A stretch of 64,000 bases of DNA from Mesonia aquimarina. GTDB taxonomy: Bacteria; Bacteroidota; Bacteroidia; Flavobacteriales; Flavobacteriaceae. Below are positions 53,952 through 62,140 of the stretch, in pieces. The notes beneath the pieces were generated by a model, which saw nothing but the letters and a program-made list of their open reading frames with translations, did no database searches and had not been told where the DNA came from. The position numbers and the translations under genes are program-made. The stretch is taken from assembly GCF_003667275.1 (NCBI RefSeq), contig NZ_RCNV01000004.1, forward strand, positions 62,001-126,000, in the 5' to 3' direction. Position 1 is the first letter of the stretch, and the number at the start of each line of letters is the position of its first letter.

Positions 53952-55557
53952 CTCCGTTTGTATTTAAAGTTATGGTTCTTAAATTTCCTTTGAGCTCACT
54001 TTTACTTGCCAAAATAATAGTACAATCATAAGTTTCTGCATATTGAACCAGGTATTCTATATCACGATCGTACAGAATAAACTCCTCTTCAATCATTAAA
54101 AATTCAGGAAATTTCAATAATTCTCTTATTAATCTAATTTTTTGTACTAAGGCGTGACTTATCAATCTTGTGCCGGGAAAAACGTGTGTATCTACACTTT
54201 GTGATAGGCTATTAATTTCTTCAAGTACTCCAAATTCTTCTAAAAAATCATAAATTACATCCTCTTCTAGCGAAATATTATTTAAGGTTAAATTTTGCCA
54301 AATAGTTCCATCAAATAAATAGTTTGTATTTAATACCAAGCCAATACGCTTTCGGTAATCATCTAAATTGATATTGGAAATCTCTTTTCGGTTTAAGTAA
54401 ATTTTACCATTACGAGTTTTTTTCATTGCAGCCAGAAAATGAAATAATTCATAAATATGTAAATGTTTACCTATTATATTTACAACATCTCCTCTTTCTA
54501 TGGTAAAACTATTTGCTCTATTATAATCTACTTCTAGAGCTTCTACCTGAATTGGAAAAATGGTGTTTTTCTTATTACTGACACGTGCTTTTTTATCGAT
54601 CTTTTTAGAACTTACCTCATCTATTTTCTCTATAGCTGTAACAACATCATAAATGGTTTCTAAGCTAAAACCTATTTTATCTATTGAATTAATAATTAAG
54701 AGAATAATAATTTCTGCAGCCACAAATTGACCGATATTCATTTGTTGCGATAAAACTAAAAGACCACCAATTAACAATAATCCTAGCGTCATAATTACTT
54801 TGAAGCCTACCAGTTGTTTAAACTGATTTTTTACAATTTTAAAATGACGTTGTCTATCATTTAAATAATTTTGGACCAAATCGTTATTTCGCTGTTGTTC
54901 ATATTCGTGGGAAGTATTCTTAAAAGTCTTAAAATTTGCTGCTACCTGCTGTATCCAGAAAGCCACTTTATACTTCTGCTTTGATTCTGAAATGCTTGTA
55001 GCAACAGCTTTCTTCATACTGATTTTGAAAAAAATGTATAACAAAATAACTAACAGCAATCCTAAACCAATAAAAAATGGGTGATAAAAAGATAATAGAA
55101 ATAAGCCAAAAACTATTTGTATAACGGCTGCGGGGAAATCTATCAATAATTTTTCTAATCCCTTCTGTAAAGTCAGTACATCAAAAAATCGATTTGAAAG
55201 TTCCGGTGGAAATGTATTTTCCAGTTCGCGAACTCTAATCTTCGGGAATTTATAAATAAACTCAAAAGCTGCTCTTGCAAAAACTTTTTCTTGTATATTT
55301 TCTAAAATATCTAATTGAAGCACTTGTAAAGCACCCATTAAACCAACTCCTATTGTTACCAATGCAGTTAATAAAATCCAAGAACTAGAAACTTCTGCGC
55401 CTTGAATTAAATTGATAATTGCTTGAATTCCTAACGGAAGTGTAAGACTTATTAAACCTGCAAAAACGGCATAATAAAGTACTTGCAACAAATCGCGGCG
55501 CTCTAACTTTAGTAAGTTGTAAAGTTTATTCCAAGGAGAAATTGAATTACTAGCCAT
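53944..55557 (-). CDS. ABC-exporter-like protein with a degenerate nucleotide-binding domain
   Basis: 537-residue fused membrane and NBD-like protein with about six membrane helices (residues 30-300) and a C-terminal domain (335-537) laid out like an ABC ATPase but lacking its key residues. Where the Walker A GxxGxGKS/T is expected, residues 359-372 read VNIIGKHLHIYELF. The LSGGQ signature position has LISHALVQ (465-472), Walker B has FLMIEEEF in place of LDE, and the H-loop reads ASKSE with Ser in place of His. The D-loop SALD is absent. No N-terminal peptidase C39 domain is present. Domain topology and length (QNLTLNN, NLDDYRKRIGLVLN) are clearly those of the family. It may not hydrolyse ATP. 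Confidence 0.8.
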   Translation of the reverse strand: MASNSISPWNKLYNLLKLERRDLLQVLYYAVFAGLISLTLPLGIQAIINLIQGAEVSSSWILLTALVTIGVGLMGALQVLQLDILENIQEKVFARAAFEFIYKFPKIRVRELENTFPPELSNRFFDVLTLQKGLEKLLIDFPAAVIQIVFGLFLLSFYHPFFIGLGLLLVILLYIFFKISMKKAVATSISESKQKYKVAFWIQQVAANFKTFKNTSHEYEQQRNNDLVQNYLNDRQRHFKIVKNQFKQLVGFKVIMTLGLLLIGGLLVLSQQMNIGQFVAAEIIILLIINSIDKIGFSLETIYDVVTAIEKIDEVSSKKIDKKARVSNKKNTIFPIQVEALEVDYNRANSFTIERGDVVNIIGKHLHIYELFHFLAAMKKTRNGKIYLNRKEISNINLDDYRKRIGLVLNTNYLFDGTIWQNLTLNNISLEEDVIYDFLEEFGVLEEINSLSQSVDTHVFPGTRLISHALVQKIRLIRELLKFPEFLMIEEEFILYDRDIEYLVQYAETYDCTIILASKSELKGNLRTITLNTNGDA

Positions 55558-55560
55558 AAT

Positions 55561-56244
55561 TTAATCAAGTAATTTAAACGTTAAGGTTTGAAAATAGATT
55601 TTAATATGCTCGCAATTTTGCTGATTATTATCGGTTAAATGCGGAAAATGTTGATTTAAAAAATTATGTTTTAACGCTCCTTGTAAAATTGTATTTGCCA
55701 ACATTTTTGGAAACTTAAAATCTGAATTATAGTCAAGAATTAATTGACTTAACCTATCTATTAATCTTCTATAAATAATAAAATATCCATTCTGATTTTC
55801 TTCATCTACATCTTTAGTCTGAAAAATTTTTGAATATTCATGAATTATGATTTGATGTAAAGCAACTTCGTCTATAAAACCAAAACTTTCGTCTTTTTTA
55901 GGATTTTCAGTTATTGCGCTTATTGCTCGACATAAGACTTCTTTTTTGTCGGTTAAGTTATTTGTAGAAAAAACCAACTTATATTCCAACCATCCCCAAT
56001 ACCAGGAAACAAGATAAAGCATAAGCATATGCTTGTTTTCAAAATAACGATAGATAGAACTTTCGTTAGACTGAATTTCTAGGGCTAATTTTTTAAAGGT
56101 AAAACCCTCAATCCCTATTTTATCTATTAATATAATTGAAAACTCTAAGATTCTCCTGCCTAATTTAGAAGACTGCGGATCTTTGATATAGATATTTTCA
56201 GGAATGGTTAACGTTAAACTTGATAGCATGTGACTTAAAAACAA
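55561..56244 (-). CDS. TetR-family transcriptional regulator
   Basis: 227-residue regulator. The HTH lies near residues 30-75: GRRILEFSIILIDKIGIEGF, then FKKLALEIQSNESSIYRYFE (helices 2-3) and NKHMLMLYLVSWYWGWLEYK. The C-terminal ligand-binding part has no recognisable specificity. The N-terminal 25 residues before the HTH are unusual and the start could be at the Met of residue 6. Its stop is 3 bases from the start of the ABC gene, same strand, so it is the first gene of the export operon and probably its repressor. The ligand is unknown. Confidence 0.85.
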   Translation of the reverse strand: MFLSHMLSSLTLTIPENIYIKDPQSSKLGRRILEFSIILIDKIGIEGFTFKKLALEIQSNESSIYRYFENKHMLMLYLVSWYWGWLEYKLVFSTNNLTDKKEVLCRAISAITENPKKDESFGFIDEVALHQIIIHEYSKIFQTKDVDEENQNGYFIIYRRLIDRLSQLILDYNSDFKFPKMLANTILQGALKHNFLNQHFPHLTDNNQQNCEHIKIYFQTLTFKLLD

Positions 56245-56321
56245 AATTACAGCTTACAAAAATAAAAGTATTACTTTCATTTTCAATTTTTGGTAAAAAA
56301 ATAGCATTAATTTAACATTTG

Positions 56322-56549
56322 TTAATGCTGCTTTTTTGAATTATGTTTTTCTACCTCACTTTCTAATTTTAGTACTTTACTACCGTCTTCTTGCATTATA
56401 AGTAAAGCCTTATTACCTTCTTCTCCTTTTCGGGTAATTTTACTGCCGTCAATAGTTTTGCTGATTTCATCTGTATAGGTTTCTTCAACCTTTCCGGTTG
56501 CGGTTCCGTTACCCCATTTCCACTGAACTTTACTTCCTTCTCTTATCAT
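56322..56549 (-). CDS. Small HVA1/DUF2945-type Tudor-domain protein
   Basis: 75-residue protein resembling the hypervirulence-associated TUDOR domain family (DUF2945). MIREGSKVQWKWGNGTATGK and the following VEETYTDEISKTIDGSKITR, then GNKALLIMQEDGSKVLKLES are the family's small beta-barrel: strands around the conserved V-W-W-G and a final Lys-rich tail. Functions of bacterial members are unknown. It is 77 bases upstream of the tetR start and 61 bases below the stop of... the helicase gene that follows it on the same strand begins at 58932, so it is downstream of the helicase gene. Confidence 0.75.
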   Translation of the reverse strand: MIREGSKVQWKWGNGTATGKVEETYTDEISKTIDGSKITRKGEEGNKALLIMQEDGSKVLKLESEVEKHNSKKQH

Positions 56550-56610
56550 TTTTTAGTGAAAAGATAAGAATTTTCAGTCTTACTTAATCTCGGCCTAACA
56601 GAACTTTAAC

Positions 56611-58932
56611 CTATAAAACTTTCAGTTTAGCAAAACGTAAAAGTAATTTTTTTAGTCCGCCTTTTTCAAAGTCTATTTCGGCTTTTTTATCTTGACCAAT
56701 TCCTTCAATATTAATCACCTTCCCTTTACCAAAGCGCATATGCTCTACTTCTTGTCCACTTTGTAATTGTAGCGCAGGTGAATCACTTTTACTTGGTTTT
56801 TCTGCATCGGTTGGTCGTAACCTTCTCATTTTCCGCAATTGTTCTTCGGTAGGTTTATGAGCAGGTGGTGGCGTTCCTTTTTTAGGTTTGTTTTGTCGTA
56901 ATTTACTTTTATCTACTTCGCCAAAAATATCGGAATCTATAAGTGGTTTATATTTATAATCGTCTTGCGGGACCATTAAATCTAAAAACTTTTCGTCTAT
57001 TTCTTCAATAAAACGACTCGGTTCAGCATCTATTAATTTCCCCCAACGGTAGCGTGATTGCGTATACGTAAGATAAGCTTGCTTTTCGGCTCGGGTTAAA
57101 GCCACATAAAATAAACGGCGTTCTTCTTCTAATTCTGAACGTGTATTCATACTCATTCCCGAAGGAAATAAATCTTCTTCCATTCCAACAATATAGACGT
57201 ATGGAAATTCTAGCCCTTTTGCCAAATGAATAGTCATCAGCGCAACGCGATCTTCATCGCCGGTATCTTTATCCATATCGGTTGCTAAAGCGACATCTTC
57301 TAAAAATTCTGATAAGGAACCATCGGCATCGGCGAGTTCTTTTTGTCCTTCCACGAAATCACTCATTCCGTTAAGCAACTCTTCTATATTTTCAATTCGG
57401 GCAATTCCTTCAGGTGTACCGTCTTTTTTTAATTCTTGTAATAAACCTGTTTTTTTAGCTACGGTTTCAGCAACGGTAAACGCATCTTTATTTTCAGCAA
57501 TTAACTGAAAATGCTTAATCATATTCGAAAAATTGGTCAGTTTATTTTTGGTTCCTTTATTTATTTTGAGATCAATTTTTTCAATATTTTCAATGACTTC
57601 AAAAATGGAACGCTTATAATGATTTGCAGCGAGTGAAAGTTTATCCATCGTTGTCGCGCCAATTCCTCTCGCCGGGTAATTAATCACACGTTTTAACGCT
57701 TCCTCATCTTTCGGATTCACAAGCAAACGCAAATACGCCAAAACATCTTTAATTTCTTTACGCTGATAAAATGAAAGTCCACCATAAATTCTATACGGTA
57801 TATCTTTTTTTCGCAACGCATCTTCCATCGCTCTACTTTGCGCATTTGTTCGGTATAAAATCGCAAAATCTCCATTCTGAAGTTGATGTTCCATTTTATT
57901 TTCAAAAATAGAGCTCGCCACAAAACGACCTTCTTCTCCATCGGTTAGCAAACGATTCACAATTATTTTTCCGCCATCTTCATTTTGCGTCCAAACCACT
58001 TTGTCTAATTTGGTTTGATTTTTATCGATAACTGAATTTGCTGCGTTGACAATATTTTTTGTAGACCGATAATTTTGTTCTAGGCGATACATTTCAACGC
58101 CATCATAATCACGCTGAAAGTTTAAAATATTATTGATATTCGCTCCACGGAAAGCATAAATACTTTGTGCATCATCGCCAACAACACAAATATTTTGAAA
58201 CTTATCGCTCAAGGCTTTCACAATTAAATATTGCGAGTGATTGGTATCTTGATACTCGTCTACCAAAATGTAGCGAAAACGATTTTGGTATTTCTGAAGC
58301 ACTTCCGGAAAACGATTTAACAATTCATTTGTCTTCAATAATAAATCATCAAAATCCATCGCACCGGCTTTAAAACAACGGTCCACGTAATTTTGGTAAA
58401 TTTCACCCAACCGCGGACGTTTAGCCATCGCATCTGCCTCTTGCAGTTCTCCATTTTGGAAATATGCTTTTACGGTAATCAAACTATTTTTATAGGAAGA
58501 AATTCGAGAATAAACCTGTTTGTATTTATAAACATCTTTATCTAAGCCCATTTCTTTGATAATCGCAGAAATTAAACGTTGCGAATCTTGCGTATCGTAA
58601 ATTGTAAAATTGGAAGGATAACCTAATTTATCAGCTTCAAAACGAAGAATCTTCGCAAAAATAGAATGGAAAGTTCCCATCCATAAATTTTTTGCTTCGC
58701 TATTTCCGACAATACTCGCGATACGACTTTTCATTTCGCGAGCTGCTTTGTTGGTAAAAGTAAGCGACAAAATATTAAACGGATCTACACCTTTACTCAT
58801 TAAATAAGCAATTCTATAAGTAAGCACTCTGGTTTTACCGGAGCCCGCGCCGGCAATAACAATTAAAGGTCCTTCTTGATGCAATACGGGCGCTAATTGC
58901 GCTTCATTTAACTCTGCTAAATACTTTTCCAA
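56611..58932 (-). CDS. UvrD/PcrA-type DNA helicase
   Basis: 773-residue superfamily 1 3'-5' helicase in DNA repair and replication restart. Motifs: Q-motif region with LNEAQLAPVLHQEGPLIVIAG, Walker A GAGSGKTRVLTYRI (residue about 28), Ia FTNKAAREMKSRI, II ILVDEYQDTNHSQ (about 225), III GDDAQSIYAFRGANI, IV LEQNYRSTKNIVNAAN, V TIHLAKGLEFPYVYIVGMEE (about 570), VI VALTRAEKQAYL. The C-terminal tail is basic, followed by a Tudor-like end (SGQEVEHMRFGKGKVINIEG), a C-terminal domain known to bind RNA polymerase in PcrA. PcrA versus UvrD is not separable in this phylum. Confidence 0.93.
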   Translation of the reverse strand: MEKYLAELNEAQLAPVLHQEGPLIVIAGAGSGKTRVLTYRIAYLMSKGVDPFNILSLTFTNKAAREMKSRIASIVGNSEAKNLWMGTFHSIFAKILRFEADKLGYPSNFTIYDTQDSQRLISAIIKEMGLDKDVYKYKQVYSRISSYKNSLITVKAYFQNGELQEADAMAKRPRLGEIYQNYVDRCFKAGAMDFDDLLLKTNELLNRFPEVLQKYQNRFRYILVDEYQDTNHSQYLIVKALSDKFQNICVVGDDAQSIYAFRGANINNILNFQRDYDGVEMYRLEQNYRSTKNIVNAANSVIDKNQTKLDKVVWTQNEDGGKIIVNRLLTDGEEGRFVASSIFENKMEHQLQNGDFAILYRTNAQSRAMEDALRKKDIPYRIYGGLSFYQRKEIKDVLAYLRLLVNPKDEEALKRVINYPARGIGATTMDKLSLAANHYKRSIFEVIENIEKIDLKINKGTKNKLTNFSNMIKHFQLIAENKDAFTVAETVAKKTGLLQELKKDGTPEGIARIENIEELLNGMSDFVEGQKELADADGSLSEFLEDVALATDMDKDTGDEDRVALMTIHLAKGLEFPYVYIVGMEEDLFPSGMSMNTRSELEEERRLFYVALTRAEKQAYLTYTQSRYRWGKLIDAEPSRFIEEIDEKFLDLMVPQDDYKYKPLIDSDIFGEVDKSKLRQNKPKKGTPPPAHKPTEEQLRKMRRLRPTDAEKPSKSDSPALQLQSGQEVEHMRFGKGKVINIEGIGQDKKAEIDFEKGGLKKLLLRFAKLKVL

Positions 58933-59077
58933 TCTACTTCCGTTTTAAGCCGTGAATTTACCAAAAATGGTAAAAATCCAATAAAGAAGGTGGAGTAATT
59001 TATAAACAAAATACTTAATCTCAATTTTATAAGAAATTATAAATATATTAGTAAACATCTATTTATAATTCTTCTTT

Positions 59078-60682
59078 ATGGAAAATATTATAGACTTTTT
59101 AAGCGAAATTACCTGGTGGCAATGGATTATTATAGCACTTATTTTAATTGCTATTAAAGACATTTTTCTTAATAAAGAACATACAATAAAACATAACTTT
59201 CCTATTGTTGGTCATTTTAGATATATCTTAGAAAGTATTGGTCCAGAGCTCCGCCAATATATTGTAGCTAATAATAGAGAAGAGCTTCCTTTCGATCGTA
59301 TTGAGCGTAGTTGGGTTTATGCTTCGGCTAAAAATGCTAATAATTATGAGGGCTTTGGAACGGATAGAGATATCAATGAGACAAATTATATTTTTATCAG
59401 TAATGCGATGATTCCTTTTGTGATGCCTGAAAAACATCCGAATAAAAAAGACCCCTATTTTTTACCTTGTGCAAAAGTCATGGGTTTAGCAAATAATAGA
59501 AAAAAACCATACCGACCAGCTTCAGTAATTAATGTATCGGCTATGAGTTTTGGTAGTCTATCTGCAAAAGCTATTGAATCTTTAAATAAGGGAGTAAAAA
59601 AAGCATCAGCATATCATAATACCGGAGAAGGCGGATTATCTCCTTATCATAAGCAAGGTGGCGATGTTATTTTTCAAATAGGTACGGGGTATTTTGGAAT
59701 TCGGGATGAAAATGGAAATTTTTCAATGAATACACTTAAAAAATTGGTTGAAGAAAATCCCTGTATTAAAGCTATAGAAATAAAATTATCTCAAGGAGCT
59801 AAACCCGGAAAAGGCGGTGTTTTACCCGCTTCAAAAATTTCTAAAGAAATAGCCGAAATCCGTAAAGTTCCGATGGGGAAAGACGTAATTTCCCCACCAT
59901 ACCACACTGCCTTTAAAGGTATGAAAGGCTTATTAGCATTTATTGAATCTATTGCTAAAGAAACCGGATTGCCGGTTGGTATAAAATCAGCTATAGGAAA
60001 AATGGATCAGTGGGAAGAATTGGCAACAATGATGAAAGACAATAATAGCGGACCGGATTTTATAAGTGTAGATGGCGGTGAAGGGGGTACCGGTGCTGCA
60101 CCGCCTAGTTTTGCAGACCACGTTTCTTTGCCTTGGGTTTTTGGTTTTAGAGATGTGTACAAGGTTTTTAAAAATCACGATCTAACAGATAAAATTGTTT
60201 TTATAGGAAGCGGAAAATTAGGTTTTCCCTCTCAAGCGGCAATGGCCTTTGCTATGGGAGCTGATTGTATAAATGTTGCTCGTGAAGCTATGCTGAGTAT
60301 AGGTTGTATACAAGCTAAATCCTGTCATACAAATACCTGCCCTACGGGTGTAGCTACTCAAAACAGATGGTTGCAAGCCGGAATTAATGTTAAACAAAAA
60401 TCTGAACGCGTAAATTATTACTTTAAAAATTTTAGAAAAGAGTTTATTGAAGTAACACATGCTTGTGGTTACGAGCATCCTTGTCAGTTTACAATGGATG
60501 ATGTTCAAGTAAATTTAAGCGATCAAGATTTTACAAAAACGCTTGCCGCTTCTTATGAATATCATAAAGTAGAAGTTCCTTTTGAAGATATGCTTACTTT
60601 GCAAAAATGTAAGTATCTTGGCGGAAATTATAGGCGAAAAGAATCTGAATCCTCAATAAACAAAGAGGAAGTTCGTTATTAA
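59078..60682 (+). CDS. Membrane-anchored FMN-binding glutamate-synthase-like protein
   Basis: 534-residue protein with an N-terminal membrane helix (WWQWIIIALILIAIKDIFL, residues about 13-31) and a TIM-barrel like the FMN domain of glutamate synthase. Signs: VSAMSFGSLSAKAIESLNKG, NTGEGGLSPYHKQGGDVI, EIKLSQGAKPGKGG, DFISVDGGEGGTGAAPPSFA, and the cysteine cluster AKSCHTNTCPTGVATQNRW. It lacks the amidotransferase domain, so it does not take glutamine itself; it may be a stand-alone FMN/Fe-S oxidoreductase at the membrane. It precedes the unknown gene at 60711 by 28 bases on the same strand and probably functions with it. Confidence 0.85.
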   Translation: MENIIDFLSEITWWQWIIIALILIAIKDIFLNKEHTIKHNFPIVGHFRYILESIGPELRQYIVANNREELPFDRIERSWVYASAKNANNYEGFGTDRDINETNYIFISNAMIPFVMPEKHPNKKDPYFLPCAKVMGLANNRKKPYRPASVINVSAMSFGSLSAKAIESLNKGVKKASAYHNTGEGGLSPYHKQGGDVIFQIGTGYFGIRDENGNFSMNTLKKLVEENPCIKAIEIKLSQGAKPGKGGVLPASKISKEIAEIRKVPMGKDVISPPYHTAFKGMKGLLAFIESIAKETGLPVGIKSAIGKMDQWEELATMMKDNNSGPDFISVDGGEGGTGAAPPSFADHVSLPWVFGFRDVYKVFKNHDLTDKIVFIGSGKLGFPSQAAMAFAMGADCINVAREAMLSIGCIQAKSCHTNTCPTGVATQNRWLQAGINVKQKSERVNYYFKNFRKEFIEVTHACGYEHPCQFTMDDVQVNLSDQDFTKTLAASYEYHKVEVPFEDMLTLQKCKYLGGNYRRKESESSINKEEVRY

Positions 60683-60710
60683 TCTGTAAACCAAAAATTT
60701 AACCGCCACT

Positions 60711-61232
60711 ATGGAAGACATCAATTTAATGCAAATAGTTTTTTATACTTTACCTGCTTTAGTTATTGGTATTATTGCTTATTATTTTTTCAGTTCTCAT
60801 TTAATGAATGAAGAAAAAATGCGTTATTTTTTAATGAGACGCGAAACTCAAAAAGAAGCTATTCCTTTTAAATTGCAAGCTTTAGAACGCATGACACTTT
60901 TTCTAGAGCGCATAAATCCCGGTAATTTATTAGTTCGTGTTAAACCGTATAATGACGATAAGCATGATTATGAAAACTTATTAATTCAACAAATTGAAAA
61001 GGAATTTGAACATAATTTAGCGCAACAAATTTATGTGAGCGATAAATGTTGGCAAGCTATTCGTGCTACAAAAAATGCAACCATTTCATTGATTAGAAAA
61101 ACTAATATGAGCGAAAACGTAGATTCGCCAGATAAACTTCGTGAAGTTATTTTAACTGATTTACTGGATAAAAATGCGCCTAGTCATACTGGTTTAGCTT
61201 ACATTAAAAAAGAAGCGCAAACTATTATGTAA
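60711..61232 (+). CDS. Membrane-anchored protein of unknown function
   Basis: 173-residue protein I do not recognise with certainty; it may be of a Flavobacteriia-specific DUF family. An N-terminal membrane helix (VFYTLPALVIGIIAYYFF, residues about 10-27) is followed by a soluble, mixed-charge part: RRETQKEAIPFKLQALERM, TLFLERINPGNLLVRVKPYN and IYVSDKCWQAIRATKNATISL. This looks like an alpha-helical cytosolic domain tied to the membrane. Its stop is 2 bases from the stop of the convergent patatin gene. It is probably co-transcribed with the FMN protein gene before it. Confidence 0.6.
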   Translation: MEDINLMQIVFYTLPALVIGIIAYYFFSSHLMNEEKMRYFLMRRETQKEAIPFKLQALERMTLFLERINPGNLLVRVKPYNDDKHDYENLLIQQIEKEFEHNLAQQIYVSDKCWQAIRATKNATISLIRKTNMSENVDSPDKLREVILTDLLDKNAPSHTGLAYIKKEAQTIM

Positions 61233-61234
61233 AA

Positions 61235-62140
61235 TTATTTAAGCTCATTTTCCTTATGTTCTAGTGTTTTTTTATCGGCATAATCAAAACCTTGTTGCCA
61301 CCACTCTGTCATCAGTTTTTTATTGAATACTAAAGAATTTTCAGTAAGCCTACTCGGCGTGTAATACAAGTTCAAAATTACATCTCTATTTACGGCGGCT
61401 AGTTTTCCTTCAATTATGTTGCTACGCTCTATTTGGTCTATCACAAAACCGTATAAATTGACCATTAATGAGAATGGATTTTTACCTAAAACTTTATTAT
61501 GTGCCATATTTTCTGACTCTAGAATAATGGCATCTATCTCTGTTGCACCTCTTCTAATGGCTTCGCGTATGGGTACAACACTACCAAAACCACCATCGGC
61601 ATATTCGCAATTATTCTTGTTTACTAAACTCATAAACGGCACATAATTACAAGAAATCCAAATCCAATCGCAAAATTCTTTGTAGCTAAAATCGTTTATA
61701 CTTTTATATTCAATTTTATTTTTAGTTAAGTTAGAGACGGTAACAACAATATCTTTTGTTCTTGCTTTTGCAACTTCAAATTCTTCTTCAGTAATATTTT
61801 TTTCAATTAATTTTCGCAAGTTTTTACTCTCTCCAAAAGTGCGCTTACTTTTTAGAAATTGTAATATTGTGTTTAAATAATTTATGGTTACATATTCTCG
61901 ATCGTCTTTATGTTTTATAATAAACGGATTTAAACTAAAAATACTGTTCTGCTTAACGTTGGTATAAATATGATAGAGTTTATCAATTTTTCCGGTTGCC
62001 AAATGCGTCAGTAATAAACTGCCGGTAGACGATCCTATAAACATATCGTAATTACGTTTTTGCACTCGAATTAAATGTTCGGCTACGCCACCGGCATAAG
62101 CACCTTTACTTCCCCCTCCTGAAATGACTAATGCACGCAT
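61235..62140 (-). CDS. Patatin-like phospholipase family protein
   Basis: 301-residue lipid acyl hydrolase candidate. The oxyanion hole is in VISGGGSKGAYAGGVAEHL (residues about 5-23), the nucleophile Ser in FIGSSTGSLLLTHL (GxSxG, about 35-48) and the catalytic Asp in CEYADGGFGSVVPI (DGG, about 178-191), so a full Ser-Asp dyad is present. It has no signal peptide, suggesting a cytosolic enzyme or one associated with the inner membrane, unlike the large outer-membrane PlpD forms. Its start shares one base with the stop of the M1 peptidase gene (TAATG), so the two are translationally coupled. Confidence 0.88.
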   Translation of the reverse strand: MRALVISGGGSKGAYAGGVAEHLIRVQKRNYDMFIGSSTGSLLLTHLATGKIDKLYHIYTNVKQNSIFSLNPFIIKHKDDREYVTINYLNTILQFLKSKRTFGESKNLRKLIEKNITEEEFEVAKARTKDIVVTVSNLTKNKIEYKSINDFSYKEFCDWIWISCNYVPFMSLVNKNNCEYADGGFGSVVPIREAIRRGATEIDAIILESENMAHNKVLGKNPFSLMVNLYGFVIDQIERSNIIEGKLAAVNRDVILNLYYTPSRLTENSLVFNKKLMTEWWQQGFDYADKKTLEHKENELK

